This document shows positions 1 through 7,731 of a DNA stretch of 14,839 nt, one piece after another. Below the pieces are notes generated by a model that was given only the letters and a program-made list of their open reading frames with translations, was not told the DNA's origin and ran no database searches. Every line of letters starts with the position of its first letter. Positions within the stretch are counted from its first letter, which is position 1. This DNA comes from Chloroflexota bacterium (GTDB lineage Bacteria > Chloroflexota > Dormibacteria > Dormibacterales > Dormibacteraceae): NCBI GenBank assembly GCA_005880755.1, contig VBGV01000041.1, positions 1 through 14,839 on the forward strand, read 5' to 3'. The position numbers were made by a program, and so were the translations under genes.

Positions 1-1230
1 GAGAATCCCGAGAAGCGCCGCAAGTCCGGGCTCGTGGTCGGCAAGTTCGGGGTCGGGCTGAAGGATGCGCTCGCCACGTTCTACCGCCGCGGCATCGAGG
101 TGAAGATCCGCACACCACAGGCCGACATCACCCTGCAGCGTGCCGCCAAGAGCAACTTCGCCGACGTGAAGACGCTGCACGCGGCCATCTCGGCGCCTTC
201 GGAGCCGAAGCGACAGGGGACCGATTTCATCCTGCGCGCGCTGCCGGACGCGGACATGACCGCGGCCCGGGATTACTTTCTCCGCTTCGCCGGCGACGAG
301 GAGCTGGAACGCACAGAGCTCGGCAGCATCTTGCGCCGGCGAGAAGACCAGCCGGCGCGGATCTACGTCAAGGGCGTGCGCGTGGCGCTCGAAGAGCAGT
401 TCCTTTTCTCGTACAACATCACATCGACCACCGCTCAGCTGCAGCGCGCGCTGAATCGAGAGCGCACCAACGTGGGACGCAGCGCCTACCAGGACCGCGT
501 GAAAGCAATCCTGCTCAAGGCCTCCTCCGACGTCGTCGCGGAGCAGCTCGCGCAAGACCTGACACGTATTCCAGCGGGCACGAACCACGACGAGGTCCTC
601 TGGCTCGACGTGCAGGAGCAGGCCGTGCGAATCCTCGCGACCAAGGGCAAGACCGTCTTCGTCACCTCACAGCAGCTGTTCACGATGGGCGCGACGGTGC
701 AGGAGGCGAGGGCCGACGGCTACAAGGTGATCGTGATCCCCGACCGCTTGCTGGCGCGCCTCGGGAGCCTGCGCGACCTCAACGGCAACCCCATTCTCGA
801 CATCAGAGGTTTCATCCAGGCCTGGAACGCATCTTTCACCTACGACTTCGTCGATCCGTCGAAGCTCAAGAAGTCCGAACGCGAGAGCTGGGCGATCCTG
901 CCCGAGCTGGTGCGCCTGGCCGGTGACCACGCGAAACGAGTCAAGGAGATCCGCATCTCGAACACGATGCGGCTCGACGAGGGCGCCTACGAGACCGAGG
1001 GGGTCTGGGACTCGCCGCACATCGTCGTCAAGCGGTCGGTGCTGGATTCACGCCGGCACTTCGCGCGCGTCGTGCTGCACGAAATTGCCCACGCGAGCTC
1101 GGGCGCCAATCACGGAAGCATTCCTTTCATGGCCGCGATCGATGACCTGGCCGCCCTGGGGGCGATCGAAGCGGCTAGTGCTTCTCCAGCTCGCGCTGGC
1201 GCTTCGACCAGTAGTCGAGGCGGTACCTGA
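1..1230 (+). CDS. GHKL-type ATPase with C-terminal HExxH zinc-peptidase-like motif (5' partial)
   Basis: The frame is open from base 1, so the true start and the N-terminal part of the ATPase domain lie outside the window; the first start-like codon inside is GTG 34. A glycine-rich lid motif GKFGVGLKDAL (bases 40-72) resembles the G2 box of the GHKL fold (Hsp90, MutL, MORC, histidine kinases). An NRERTNVGR stretch further on is also reminiscent of GHKL proteins. Near the C-terminus, HEIAH (His349, Glu350, His353 counted from GTG 34) is followed by a His at 360, giving HExxH-x6-H, close to but one residue longer than the metzincin spacing. This suggests an ATPase joined to a metallopeptidase-like domain; the substrate is unknown. 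The last 56 bases overlap the convergent gene 1175-1492, and the Ala/Ser-rich tail after residue 380 may be run-on sequence. The ATPase call is good; protease activity is inference. Confidence 0.72.
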   Translation, partial: ENPEKRRKSGLVVGKFGVGLKDALATFYRRGIEVKIRTPQADITLQRAAKSNFADVKTLHAAISAPSEPKRQGTDFILRALPDADMTAARDYFLRFAGDEELERTELGSILRRREDQPARIYVKGVRVALEEQFLFSYNITSTTAQLQRALNRERTNVGRSAYQDRVKAILLKASSDVVAEQLAQDLTRIPAGTNHDEVLWLDVQEQAVRILATKGKTVFVTSQQLFTMGATVQEARADGYKVIVIPDRLLARLGSLRDLNGNPILDIRGFIQAWNASFTYDFVDPSKLKKSERESWAILPELVRLAGDHAKRVKEIRISNTMRLDEGAYETEGVWDSPHIVVKRSVLDSRRHFARVVLHEIAHASSGANHGSIPFMAAIDDLAALGAIEAASASPARAGASTSSRGGT

Positions 1231-1492
1231 ACCGTTCGACCTGCGACGCCAGGACCGGGAGGTTCGTCTGCTCGGCCTCGCGCTGCGCTTCGCCGGGCAT
1301 GGTCGGGATCATCTTGGCCAGCAGGTCAAAAAGCTGCTGCTCGAGCACCACGAGGTGCCGGTACACAGCTACCCAGTGGCGCGTGTCTTCCAGCGACTGC
1401 GTTTGCGGATTCTCTCCGAGGATCAGTCGCTCGACGTCGGCGCCTTCCCAAGCCGCCCCAGCAGCCTCCTCTCGATTGGAGGCCATGTCCAT
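1175..1492 (-). CDS. small helical protein of unknown function (W-x3-Y module)
   Basis: This gives 105 residues from ATG 1492. The frame is open to 1564, but that would overlap the polymerase gene. ATG 1492 lies 25 nt after the polymerase stop and has an AGGGG-like ribosome site (revcomp of about 1499-1505); ATG 1486 is a close alternative. No family is recognised. The protein is predicted almost entirely helical, with no signal peptide or membrane segment. Residues 40-55 (W40, Y44, L47, LF at 54-55) and the C-terminal RL-x2-W-x2-R-x2-EL resemble segments of the genes at 6583-7002 and 6999-7544. It is probably co-transcribed after the Y-family polymerase. Its 3' end overlaps the convergent ATPase gene by 56 bp. 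Confidence 0.66.
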   Translation of the reverse strand: MDMASNREEAAGAAWEGADVERLILGENPQTQSLEDTRHWVAVYRHLVVLEQQLFDLLAKMIPTMPGEAQREAEQTNLPVLASQVERFRYRLDYWSKRQRELEKH

Positions 1493-1517
1493 ATAGTGGC
1501 CCCTATCTGCCGATAAG

Positions 1518-2819
1518 TCACGTCTTTTCTGGCGGGGCGTCATCCGGGTGGCCTGTATTGCCAAACGCGATCCGATCCCTCACCACCCGGGCTCTGCCAA
1601 GTAGCCGTGAGCGCTGGACGGCTTCTTCCCCGAACCGGTCGCGAATCGCATCCACCGCCGCCTCCAGCCGCTCGCTCTGCGGGCGTCCAGCCTGCGTGAA
1701 GAGGTCGAGCTGGCCGGCGTCGCCATCCGTCAGGCCCGACACGCCGACTCCGAGGGTGCCGACCGTCCGGCGCGGGTCGCGCGCCGCCAACAGCTTGAGC
1801 GCAGCCTGGTAGATCTCGTCGCCGGTCGCGATCGCGGCCGGCTGCTTCGCCTGCTTCGAGAAATTGCCCTCATCGGGCCGGTAGGCGACTCCGACCGAGA
1901 CAATCCGGCCGCGCCGCCCCGCCGCGCGGAGTCTCCTACCGACCATGTCGGACAGCCGCATGAGCAGCTCTTCGAGCTCGCCCTGGGACGCGGTCGCGCG
2001 GGCCATCACGTGGGAGTGGCTGTAGCTCTTGCGCCGCGCGGTCTCGAAGCCGCCGACCTCGAATCCACGCAGCCGCATGCTCCACCCACGCGCCACCTCG
2101 GCGTGCATGCCCACGAGCCTGAGGCGCGGAGGTGTCGCTCGCAGGAATTGAACCGGCGTCAAGATGCCGGCGCGCGCGAGCCTCTGCGCCGACGCCTCTG
2201 CGATGCCCGACAGCTCGGTGAGACGCAGGCGCTCGAACACCGAGACCAGGTTCGTGTGGTCGATTCGCTGCAGGCCGTCCCGCTTGTCGAGGTTGGACGC
2301 CTGCTTGGCCATCCAGATCGACGTCGAGATTCCGACCGACGCGGTCACGCACTCGCCGACCTCATCGCGGATTGCCGCCTTCACGGCGCGGGCGACGCCC
2401 TCAGGTCCGAGCTTCTTCAAACCTGGTGTCCCCGCGAGGTTCATCGACGCCTCGTCGATCGACATCCTCAGCACGTCCGGGCTGTGCCGCTGCATGATCT
2501 CGATGAGCTTGTCCGAGACAGATCTGTATAGCGGCGGGTCGGGCTCGCGGACGAGGATCGAGGGGAAGATCGCCTTGGCCTCGAACACGCGCATCCCGGT
2601 CTTGATCCCGAGGTCGCGAGCTTCACGCGACGAGGAGACGATCGTGGCGGCGTCGGTGGCGTAAGCCGCGATCGCGAGCGGGCGGCCACGCAGCGCCGGG
2701 TCGTGCTGCTGCTCGATCGAGGCGAAAGCGCAGTTCAGGTCGACGACGAGCGTGGCTGGATCGGCGGTGTTGAGGCCGAGCTCGATGGTTTCCGGGGAGG
2801 GCGGCTCCACTACGAGCAA
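1518..2819 (-). CDS. dinB: Y-family DNA polymerase (DNA polymerase IV-like)
   Basis: This 433-residue translesion polymerase should copy past damaged bases with low fidelity. Residues 26-36 match the first catalytic motif (Dpo4 FVDFDYFYAQVE): Asp27 is the metal ligand and Phe32 sits at the steric-gate position. SIDEAS at 120-125 supplies Asp122 and Glu123, so all three carboxylates are present. Palm and finger motifs (REARDLGIKTGM, about 65-76) and a helix-hairpin-helix region (about 200-245) follow, then a little-finger domain. QLDLF at 370-374 fits the sliding-clamp binding consensus, here followed by a tail of about 59 residues. The start is TTG 2819: a stop lies 12 codons upstream and no ATG occurs before the catalytic motif; GTG 2810 is possible. 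It follows the histidine kinase by 36 bp on the same strand. Motif 1 has Asn where many family members have a second Asp, and SMN replaces the usual YLD after DEA. Confidence 0.9.
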   Translation of the reverse strand: MLVVEPPSPETIELGLNTADPATLVVDLNCAFASIEQQHDPALRGRPLAIAAYATDAATIVSSSREARDLGIKTGMRVFEAKAIFPSILVREPDPPLYRSVSDKLIEIMQRHSPDVLRMSIDEASMNLAGTPGLKKLGPEGVARAVKAAIRDEVGECVTASVGISTSIWMAKQASNLDKRDGLQRIDHTNLVSVFERLRLTELSGIAEASAQRLARAGILTPVQFLRATPPRLRLVGMHAEVARGWSMRLRGFEVGGFETARRKSYSHSHVMARATASQGELEELLMRLSDMVGRRLRAAGRRGRIVSVGVAYRPDEGNFSKQAKQPAAIATGDEIYQAALKLLAARDPRRTVGTLGVGVSGLTDGDAGQLDLFTQAGRPQSERLEAAVDAIRDRFGEEAVQRSRLLGRARVVRDRIAFGNTGHPDDAPPEKT

Positions 2820-2855
2820 ATGTTCGCACGGGTTGGACCCGCGGGCAAGCCCCCG

Positions 2856-4010
2856 CTAGGGGGCGGCCGGAAGGATGAGCGTGAACTCGCTCCCCGCGCC
2901 CGGCTCGGACTTCACGGTGATGTCGCCGCCGTGGCGCGTCGCGATCTCCTTGCACAGAAACAGCCCGAGTCCGGTGCCATTGATGGTCACGTTCTCTTCG
3001 GTCGGCAGCCTGCCGAATCGGGTGAAAAGCCTCGGCATGTGCTCGGCGGCGATGCCGAGGCCCTGGTCACGAACGCTCACCGAGACCTGTGAGTCCCGGT
3101 TGCGCGTCGTGCAGCAGATCTCGCCGCCCGCCGGCGAATACTTGACGGCGTTGTCGAAGAGGTTCGCGATGATGGTCGCGATCCGCGCGCGGTCACCTTC
3201 GACGACCAGCTGGGTGCCGTCGTCATCCAGCATGAATTGGTGGTCGGGCGAGATTGGCCGGAAGATGTCCAGCTGCTCCTGGACCACGTCGCCCAGATCG
3301 AATCGTTGCCGGAAGGTATCGAAGGAGTCGTGCTCCAGTCGCGCTGTTTCCAGCATCTGCTCGACCAGGAGGTCCACGTGCGCCAGCTTGATTTCCAGCA
3401 GCCGAGCCACGGCCGGGACCTGCCCGGCCGGGATCGACCCATCCTGCAGCATCGAGTTGTAGCCCCGGATCAGCGTCAGAGGTCCGCGGAGCTCATGCGA
3501 CGCGAGGTTCAGAAATTGCGCTTTGATCCGCTCGAGCTCAGCCATCCGGTCAGCGTGCGCGCGCAGCCGGGCCTCTTCTCGATCACGCGCCGAATTGCGC
3601 ACTTCTTCTTGCTCGCGGCGCTCGGTCAGGTCTCGGATGACTTTGCCGAAGCCTCGCAGCCGGCCGGTCTGGTCCCTCAGCGCCGTGATGACGACGCTGG
3701 CCCAAAACCGGGTGCCGTCCTTGCGGAGCCGCCACCCTTCCTCCATGTAGCGCCCCTCCCGCCTGGCGGTCTCGAGCTCCCAGTCCGGCTTCCGGTTCCG
3801 AGCCTCTTCGGGTGGGTAGAAGATCGAGAAGTGGCGGCCGATGACCTCGTCAGCCGTGTAGCCCTTGATCCGCTGGGCGCCCTCGTTCCAGGTGACGATC
3901 CTGCCCGTCGCATCGAGCATGAAGATCGCGTAGTCGACCACGCATGACACAAGCAGCGCGAACTCGTCGCCGACCGTTTTCGGCTCCAGCGAATTCACCC
4001 GCCGCACCAC
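2856..4010 (-). CDS. soluble PAS-domain sensor histidine kinase
   Basis: This 384-residue kinase has no membrane segment, so it senses a cytoplasmic signal. Domain order: PAS (about 15-130, with WNEGAQRIKGYTADEVIG and a C-terminal GFGKVIRDLTERR), a charged helical linker (130-165), then HisKA with H-box NLASHELRGPL and phospho-acceptor His172. The HATPase_c domain follows, with N-box NLFDNAVKYSP (283-293), G1 box DQGLGI (315-320) and G2 box GTGLGL (345-350). All kinase motifs are intact. No receiver domain is attached, so phosphate must go to a separate regulator; the LuxR-type regulator at 7904 and others outside the window are candidates. The start is GTG 4010, directly after an in-frame TAG; GTG codons 2 and 5 are alternatives and no clear ribosome site is seen. 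It is divergent from cheB/cheR and 36 bp ahead of the polymerase gene. Confidence 0.93.
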   Translation of the reverse strand: MVRRVNSLEPKTVGDEFALLVSCVVDYAIFMLDATGRIVTWNEGAQRIKGYTADEVIGRHFSIFYPPEEARNRKPDWELETARREGRYMEEGWRLRKDGTRFWASVVITALRDQTGRLRGFGKVIRDLTERREQEEVRNSARDREEARLRAHADRMAELERIKAQFLNLASHELRGPLTLIRGYNSMLQDGSIPAGQVPAVARLLEIKLAHVDLLVEQMLETARLEHDSFDTFRQRFDLGDVVQEQLDIFRPISPDHQFMLDDDGTQLVVEGDRARIATIIANLFDNAVKYSPAGGEICCTTRNRDSQVSVSVRDQGLGIAAEHMPRLFTRFGRLPTEENVTINGTGLGLFLCKEIATRHGGDITVKSEPGAGSEFTLILPAAP

Positions 4011-4092
4011 CTAGTCGATCTTAAGGAGGAAGGCGGGTGGACCGCAAAGCGCCCTCGTTGCGCCACGGGGGCGGATCGAGAGCATGATGGCA

Positions 4093-4108
4093 GGTGCAAA
4101 TTCGAACC
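4093..4108. promoter_or_regulatory. imperfect palindrome in kinase/cheB divergent spacer, candidate operator
   Basis: The 150-bp spacer between the divergent histidine kinase and cheB holds GGTgCaAATTcGaACC, in which 6 of 8 symmetric positions match. It is the only AT-centred dyad there and is a candidate operator. The same spacer has a plus-strand purine-rich stretch AAGGAGGA (4023-4030) followed by GTG 4037, which opens only a 16-codon frame. No convincing sigma-70 promoter was identified. Binding is inference. Confidence 0.3.
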
Positions 4109-4160
4109 GGTTTTCGTGGGGTAGGCAGGCACAGATGCACAGACGTGAAGCGGGCCCGGG

Positions 4161-4751
4161 CTGAACGGCCCGGTTCGATCCGAAACCGCCTTTGACATAG
4201 TCGCGATCGCCGCCTCGGCGGGCGGCGTCAGCGCCCTGACCCAGCTTCTCAGCCAGCTGCCGGGTGGGTTCGGAGCGATCATCGTCATCGTCCAGCACGT
4301 CGACCCTCGCCACCGCAGCCTGATGCCGCAGGTCATCGGGCGACAGACCCGGCTTCCGGTCGCGCATGCCGAAGAAGGCATCCAGCTGGAGGCGGACCAT
4401 GTGTACCTGGCGCCCCCGAACCAGCACATGCTGATCAATCGCAAAGGGACGCTCACCCTGACTGATACCGAGCTCGTCAACTTCGTCCGACCCTCGGCGG
4501 ACCTCATGTTCGAATCGGTGGCCGCCGCCTATGGCGAGCGCGCGATCGCGGTCGTCCTGACCGGCTCCGGCCACGACGGCGCGATGGGCGTGACCGCGAT
4601 CAAGCAGCGAGGCGGGACCGTGATCGCCCAGGACGAGGCTTCGTCGGAATTCTTCGGCATGCCTTCCGCCGCGATCACGACGGGTGCGGTCGACTTCGTC
4701 CTGCCGCTGAACGATATCGCCCCCAAGCTCGTCACGCTGATCGAGGGCTAA
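4161..4751 (+). CDS. cheB: CheB-type protein-glutamate methylesterase, catalytic domain only
   Basis: This domain removes methyl esters (and deamidates glutamines) on receptor glutamates. The catalytic triad is visible: Ser19 in AASAGG, His46 in VQHVDPRH and Asp139 in GSGHDGAMG, counted from codon 4161. Spacings (27 and 93 residues) agree closely with classical CheB (26 and 96). The regulatory receiver domain is absent, as in CheB-CheR-PAS systems. The start is odd. Homology begins near base 4191 and runs back to an in-frame TGA at 4146, with no ATG, GTG or TTG between. CTG 4161 is the only plausible start and gives the expected 13-residue lead. It overlaps the stop of a 26-codon frame (ATG 4084 to TGA 4162-4164). 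A dropped base in the GC run 4150-4160 would instead join the two frames. CheR follows 10 bp downstream. Function is confident; the start is not. Confidence 0.88.
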   Translation: MNGPVRSETAFDIVAIAASAGGVSALTQLLSQLPGGFGAIIVIVQHVDPRHRSLMPQVIGRQTRLPVAHAEEGIQLEADHVYLAPPNQHMLINRKGTLTLTDTELVNFVRPSADLMFESVAAAYGERAIAVVLTGSGHDGAMGVTAIKQRGGTVIAQDEASSEFFGMPSAAITTGAVDFVLPLNDIAPKLVTLIEG

Positions 4752-4761
4752 GCTCTCGAGA

Positions 4762-6576
4762 ATGGCACTCGAAGCGGGACCTGAGTTCGAGAAGCTCATC
4801 GAACACCTTCGCGACACGCGTGGGTTCGACTTCACCGGCTACAAGCGCGCGAGCCTGCTCCGCCGCGTGTCGCTGCGATGCTCGGAGCTCGGCATCGACA
4901 GCTTCCGAGCCTACCTCGACTATCTGCAGGTCCACACCGAAGAGTTCGGTGCGCTCTTCAACAAGATCCTGATCAACGTCACGGAGTTCTTCCGCGACAA
5001 GGAAACCTGGGATTACCTCGCCGAGAAGGTCATTCCTCGGATCGCGGCCAAGACCGGAGAGATCCGCGTCTGGAGCACTGGCACCTCATCGGGCGAGGAA
5101 GCATATTCCGCGGCGATGCTGCTCTGCGAGGCGCTGGGCGAGGAGAGCTTTGTCGACAGGGTCAAGATCTACGCGACCGACGTCGACGAGGAAGCGCTGG
5201 CCAAGGCTCGCGGCGGCTACACCGCCAAGGAGCTCGCCTCGGTGGACGACGGTCTGCGGTTGCGCTACTTCGAACGCCAGGGCGAGCGCTTCATGTTTCG
5301 GGCAGCGCTTCGCCGCACGATCATCTTCGGCCGCCACGACGTGACGCAGGACGCACCCATCTCCCGGCTCGACCTCTTGATCTGCCGCAACACGCTCATC
5401 TACTTCATGGCCGAGACCCAGGGCCGGATCCTGGCCCGGTTCCATTACGCGCTGAACGACGACGGTTATCTGTTTTTGGGCCGGGCCGAGATGCTGCTCA
5501 CGCATGGGGCGCTGTTCACGCCCGTAGACGTGAAAGAACGCATCTTCACCAAGGTGGCCAGGCTTCACCTTCAAGACCGGCTCGTTCTCCTTGCGCAGTC
5601 GGGCAGCAAGGAAGCCACGAATCACATCGCCCGTCAGCTGCGCGTGCGTGAGCTGACCACCGAAGGCACACCGTACCCGCAGATCGTGGTGGACGCGACG
5701 GGCATCCTGATCAGCGCCAACCAGCATGCGCGCAAGCTGTTCGCGATTCCGGCGGACGATTTCGGCCGCGCGCTGAAGGATCTCGAGCTTTCCTACAAGC
5801 CGGTGGATCTTCGAACGCCAATCGACCGGATCAATCGGGAGCGGCGTCCCGTGTCGATGCCGAGCGTCGAGATCACAAGCCGCGAAGGCACGTCGGGGCT
5901 GTATGACATACACGTCGACCCTTTGATCGACGACGACGACTCCCTGGTGGGAATCGTCCTCAACTACGTGGACATCACGCACGCGAGCCAGCTCCGCTCC
6001 GAGCTCGAGCGCTTGGGCCAGGAGCTGCAGTCGCACAAGGAGGAGCTCGAGACGACCAACGAGGAGCTTCAATCCACCGTGGAGGAGCTCGAGACGACCA
6101 ACGAGGAGCTGCAGTCGACCAACGAGGAGCTGGAGACGCTGAACGAGGAGCTCGAGTCGACCAACGCCGAGCTGAACAGCATCAACACCGACCTGCAGCT
6201 GCGGACCCGCGAGGTGGAACGGCTGAACACGCTCCTCCTCGCGGTCAGCGGCAACATCGAGGTCGGCGCCGCGGTGCTCGACGGAGGTATGCGGGTCCAG
6301 TTGTGGAACGAGCGGGCCGCCGACCTATGGGGCGTGCGGTCGGATGAGGTGGTCGGGAATTCGTTCTTCAACCTCGACATCGGGCTGCCTGCCGAGGAGC
6401 TCAGGAAGCTGATCCAGGCGGGAGCGGGCGGTCGTCCACTGCACGACGAGCTCGTCGTCACGGCTACCACACGAAGAGGCAGGGAGATCCGCTGCCGGGT
6501 GATCGCGCATGCGATCGGAGACGGCGATCAACCCGCGGGTGTGGTGCTGGTGATGGAGGAGCTTAAGAAGACCTAG
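4762..6576 (+). CDS. cheR: CheR-type methyltransferase with PAS, coiled coil and second PAS
   Basis: This 604-residue protein should transfer methyl groups from S-adenosylmethionine to receptor glutamates. Domains: CheR N-terminal helices (1-75, with NVTEFFRD at 72-79) and the methyltransferase (about 80-270) with SAM-binding loop STGTSSGEEAYS (105-116) and ICRNTLIYF (207-215). A PAS domain follows (about 303-405), then a long coiled coil (405-495) made of four 14-residue repeats rich in EEL-x3-N, and a second PAS domain (about 496-600). No histidine kinase domain is fused at the end, unlike many relatives. The start ATG 4762 lies 10 bp after cheB with only GAG nearby, so translation is probably coupled. 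The neighbours include a divergent kinase but no receptor, CheA or CheW. The gene ends six bases before a convergent gene. Confidence 0.93.
   Translation: MALEAGPEFEKLIEHLRDTRGFDFTGYKRASLLRRVSLRCSELGIDSFRAYLDYLQVHTEEFGALFNKILINVTEFFRDKETWDYLAEKVIPRIAAKTGEIRVWSTGTSSGEEAYSAAMLLCEALGEESFVDRVKIYATDVDEEALAKARGGYTAKELASVDDGLRLRYFERQGERFMFRAALRRTIIFGRHDVTQDAPISRLDLLICRNTLIYFMAETQGRILARFHYALNDDGYLFLGRAEMLLTHGALFTPVDVKERIFTKVARLHLQDRLVLLAQSGSKEATNHIARQLRVRELTTEGTPYPQIVVDATGILISANQHARKLFAIPADDFGRALKDLELSYKPVDLRTPIDRINRERRPVSMPSVEITSREGTSGLYDIHVDPLIDDDDSLVGIVLNYVDITHASQLRSELERLGQELQSHKEELETTNEELQSTVEELETTNEELQSTNEELETLNEELESTNAELNSINTDLQLRTREVERLNTLLLAVSGNIEVGAAVLDGGMRVQLWNERAADLWGVRSDEVVGNSFFNLDIGLPAEELRKLIQAGAGGRPLHDELVVTATTRRGREIRCRVIAHAIGDGDQPAGVVLVMEELKKT
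6040..6207 (+). repeat. four 42-bp (14-residue) coiled-coil repeats inside cheR
   Basis: Residues 427-482 of CheR form four in-frame units of 14 residues (two heptads each), starting EELETT, EELETT, EELETL and AELNSI. At the DNA level 30 bases are identical between 6039-6068 and 6081-6110. This is a protein-level signalling helix typical of CheB/CheR-PAS proteins, not a mobile repeat. Confidence 0.9.
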
Positions 6577-6587
6577 ACGGCTCTAGG
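6572..6587. terminator. palindrome shared by two convergent stop codons, possible bidirectional terminator
   Basis: CCTAGA-CGGC-TCTAGG is a perfect 6-bp stem with a 4-nt loop. The TAG ending cheR is at 6574-6576 and the TAG ending the reverse-strand gene is at 6583-6585, so each arm carries one stop codon. There is no T tract, so terminator activity is uncertain. Confidence 0.4.
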
Positions 6588-7002
6588 CGACAGCGATCAC
6601 TGAGGCTCGGATGGCCTCTCGCCAACCCTCCACGAGCACCTCGAGCATCTCGACCTCGGCCGCCAGCTGAAACCTCTCGGCGGGCGGCATGTCGACGACG
6701 GCCCGGCGCATCTTGGTGAACAGCCTGTCTGCGGTTTCGACCAGCCGCGAGTAAGCCACCGGCCAGTAACCGGCGCGCTCGGGCGATCCCCATTTCAACA
6801 TGGACGCGCTGTACTGCTCCTGCGCGTTCGCGGTCTCCTCGCGGAGGCGATCCGCCCGCCCGATCAGCGATTCCAGCGCCTCGTTTTGCAGCCGGCGCTC
6901 GAGCGAGGCAAGCATCAGGCGCTTGGACTGCAGCACCAGCAGGCGGGAGGAGATGAGCGATTCAGCGATTGAGGGCGGAGGGGCAGGCGTGGACTCGCTC
7001 AT
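6583..7002 (-). CDS. small helical protein of unknown function (W-x3-Y module)
   Basis: This 139-residue protein has no recognised family. The start ATG 7002 is well supported: GGAGGAG lies about 8 nt upstream and the ATG overlaps the stop of the winged-helix gene as ATGA, so translation is coupled. The N-terminus is Pro/Ser-rich. Residues 12-65 look like a long amphipathic helix, followed by Y79-W80-x3-Y84-x2-L87 and LF (94-95), then MPPAER and a last helix with LVEGWR. The second half aligns by eye with the protein at 1175-1492 (W, Y, L, LF, MP and VE columns) and with the N-terminus of its operon partner. No signal peptide or membrane segment is present. A partner or modulator of the winged-helix protein is a reasonable but untested idea. 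Confidence 0.75.
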   Translation of the reverse strand: MSESTPAPPPSIAESLISSRLLVLQSKRLMLASLERRLQNEALESLIGRADRLREETANAQEQYSASMLKWGSPERAGYWPVAYSRLVETADRLFTKMRRAVVDMPPAERFQLAAEVEMLEVLVEGWREAIRASVIAVA

Positions 7003-7544
7003 AGCGATACTCCTCCGACGACCAGGGGCGCGGTCACGCCGTAGCCGCGGTTCCTGACCACCGTGATCACATGCTCCAGGCCGATCTCACGCAGCCTGCT
7101 CCGCAACCGCATGATGTACGTCCGGACCTGGGCGTCGGAAAGCCTCGAGTTCTGCCAGGCGAGTGTCGCCAGCTGCTTGCTCGTGAAGGGCCGCCTGGGG
7201 TGGCGGAGGAGGAAGTCGAGCAGGTGGGCCTCCCGCCGGGTCAAACGCAGCGACTTCCCCGCATAGGTCAGCGTGTGGTCCTTGGGGTCGATCACCACCC
7301 CGGCCAGCTCGGCGTGGCGGTCGCGCCAGGCGGCGAGCCTGTCTTCGATCCAGGCGAGGTGTCGCTGCAGGTCGCCAGATTCAGGGCTTCCGTTGGCGCG
7401 CGCGATCACCGAGCGGAGGACCGACGCCAGTTCCTCGTAGATCGAGATCCATCCCGCCACCTCTGGCAGGGCGGAAGTTGTCAGATCCTCGCCCGGAAGC
7501 TCGCTCCAATCGCGCCACGTGTCGCGCAAAACCCTAGCCTCCAC
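6999..7544 (-). CDS. winged-helix (OmpR/PhoB-type) transcription factor with N-terminal helical module
   Basis: In this 181-residue DNA-binding regulator, residues 83-172 form an OmpR/PhoB-type winged helix: LTRREAHLLDFLLRHPRRPF, then the putative recognition helix DAQVRTYIMRLRSRL (137-151) and the wing with RNRGYGV (164-170). No receiver domain precedes it. Residues 30-80 instead form a helical segment (W32, Y36, L39; RL-x2-W-x2-R-x2-EL at 69-80) resembling the small proteins at 1175-1492 and 6583-7002. Without a phospho-acceptor Asp it is not a classical response regulator and may be controlled by protein contacts. The start is GTG 7544 with a weak AGG nearby; TTG 7529 is an alternative. 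It shares an ATGA overlap with the downstream helical gene and a divergent spacer with 7720-8632. Confidence 0.88.
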   Translation of the reverse strand: MEARVLRDTWRDWSELPGEDLTTSALPEVAGWISIYEELASVLRSVIARANGSPESGDLQRHLAWIEDRLAAWRDRHAELAGVVIDPKDHTLTYAGKSLRLTRREAHLLDFLLRHPRRPFTSKQLATLAWQNSRLSDAQVRTYIMRLRSRLREIGLEHVITVVRNRGYGVTAPLVVGGVSL

Positions 7545-7681
7545 ACCTGAGAGTACACCCCCAGGTCCACTTCGGGCATTGAATTTTGACCCCTAATTTT
7601 GCGCTCCTACGGCTACCGTTGGCGCCGGTATGGCTGCGGGGCGCAGCAGAGTCGAGTCGATCCACCGGGGGGCAAAGACCG

Positions 7682-7731
7682 GGCAAGGGGCCAAGGTCCT
7701 GAGGGAGGGTCTGGCCCCTTTGCCTTCTTTT
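7682..7731 (+). promoter_or_regulatory. leader hairpin with T tract before small ORF and response regulator
   Basis: GGCAAGGGGCCA (7682-7693) pairs with TGGCCCCTT-t-TGCC (7712-7724), giving 12 base pairs with a single bulged T and an 18-nt loop, followed by TTCTTTT (7725-7731). This looks like an intrinsic terminator or attenuator on the + strand. The purine-rich GAGGGAGGG (7701-7709), a good ribosome site, is in the loop. The TTG 7720 start is in the 3' arm, so folding could also control translation. No known riboswitch class was recognised in bases 7620-7681. Confidence 0.5.

Noticed and set aside
4037..4087. 16-codon frame from GTG 4037 behind a strong AAGGAGGA
   Set aside because: Too short, no conserved look, and codon choice is uninformative; kept only as a note in the spacer entry.
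4090..4115. Reverse-strand GGTTCGAATTTGC resembling a tRNA T-arm
   Set aside because: The T-stem does not pair (G53-C61 equivalent missing) and no anticodon or acceptor arms can be folded around it.
4011..4835. 274-residue open frame on the - strand opposite cheB
   Set aside because: It is a GC-rich antisense shadow of a gene with an intact catalytic triad and has no recognisable domain.
5086..6072. 328-residue open frame on the - strand opposite cheR
   Set aside because: Antisense shadow of the CheR/PAS coding sequence; no family features.
7586..7613. TTGACC with TACGGC 16 bp downstream as a promoter for the response-regulator operon
   Set aside because: The -35 is reasonable but the -10 is poor, so it is not listed as a feature; a promoter somewhere in 7545-7629 is still expected.
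7620..7700. c-di-GMP or other known riboswitch in the leader
   Set aside because: GGGCAAA-like words are present, but the conserved core sequences and helices of known classes could not be matched.
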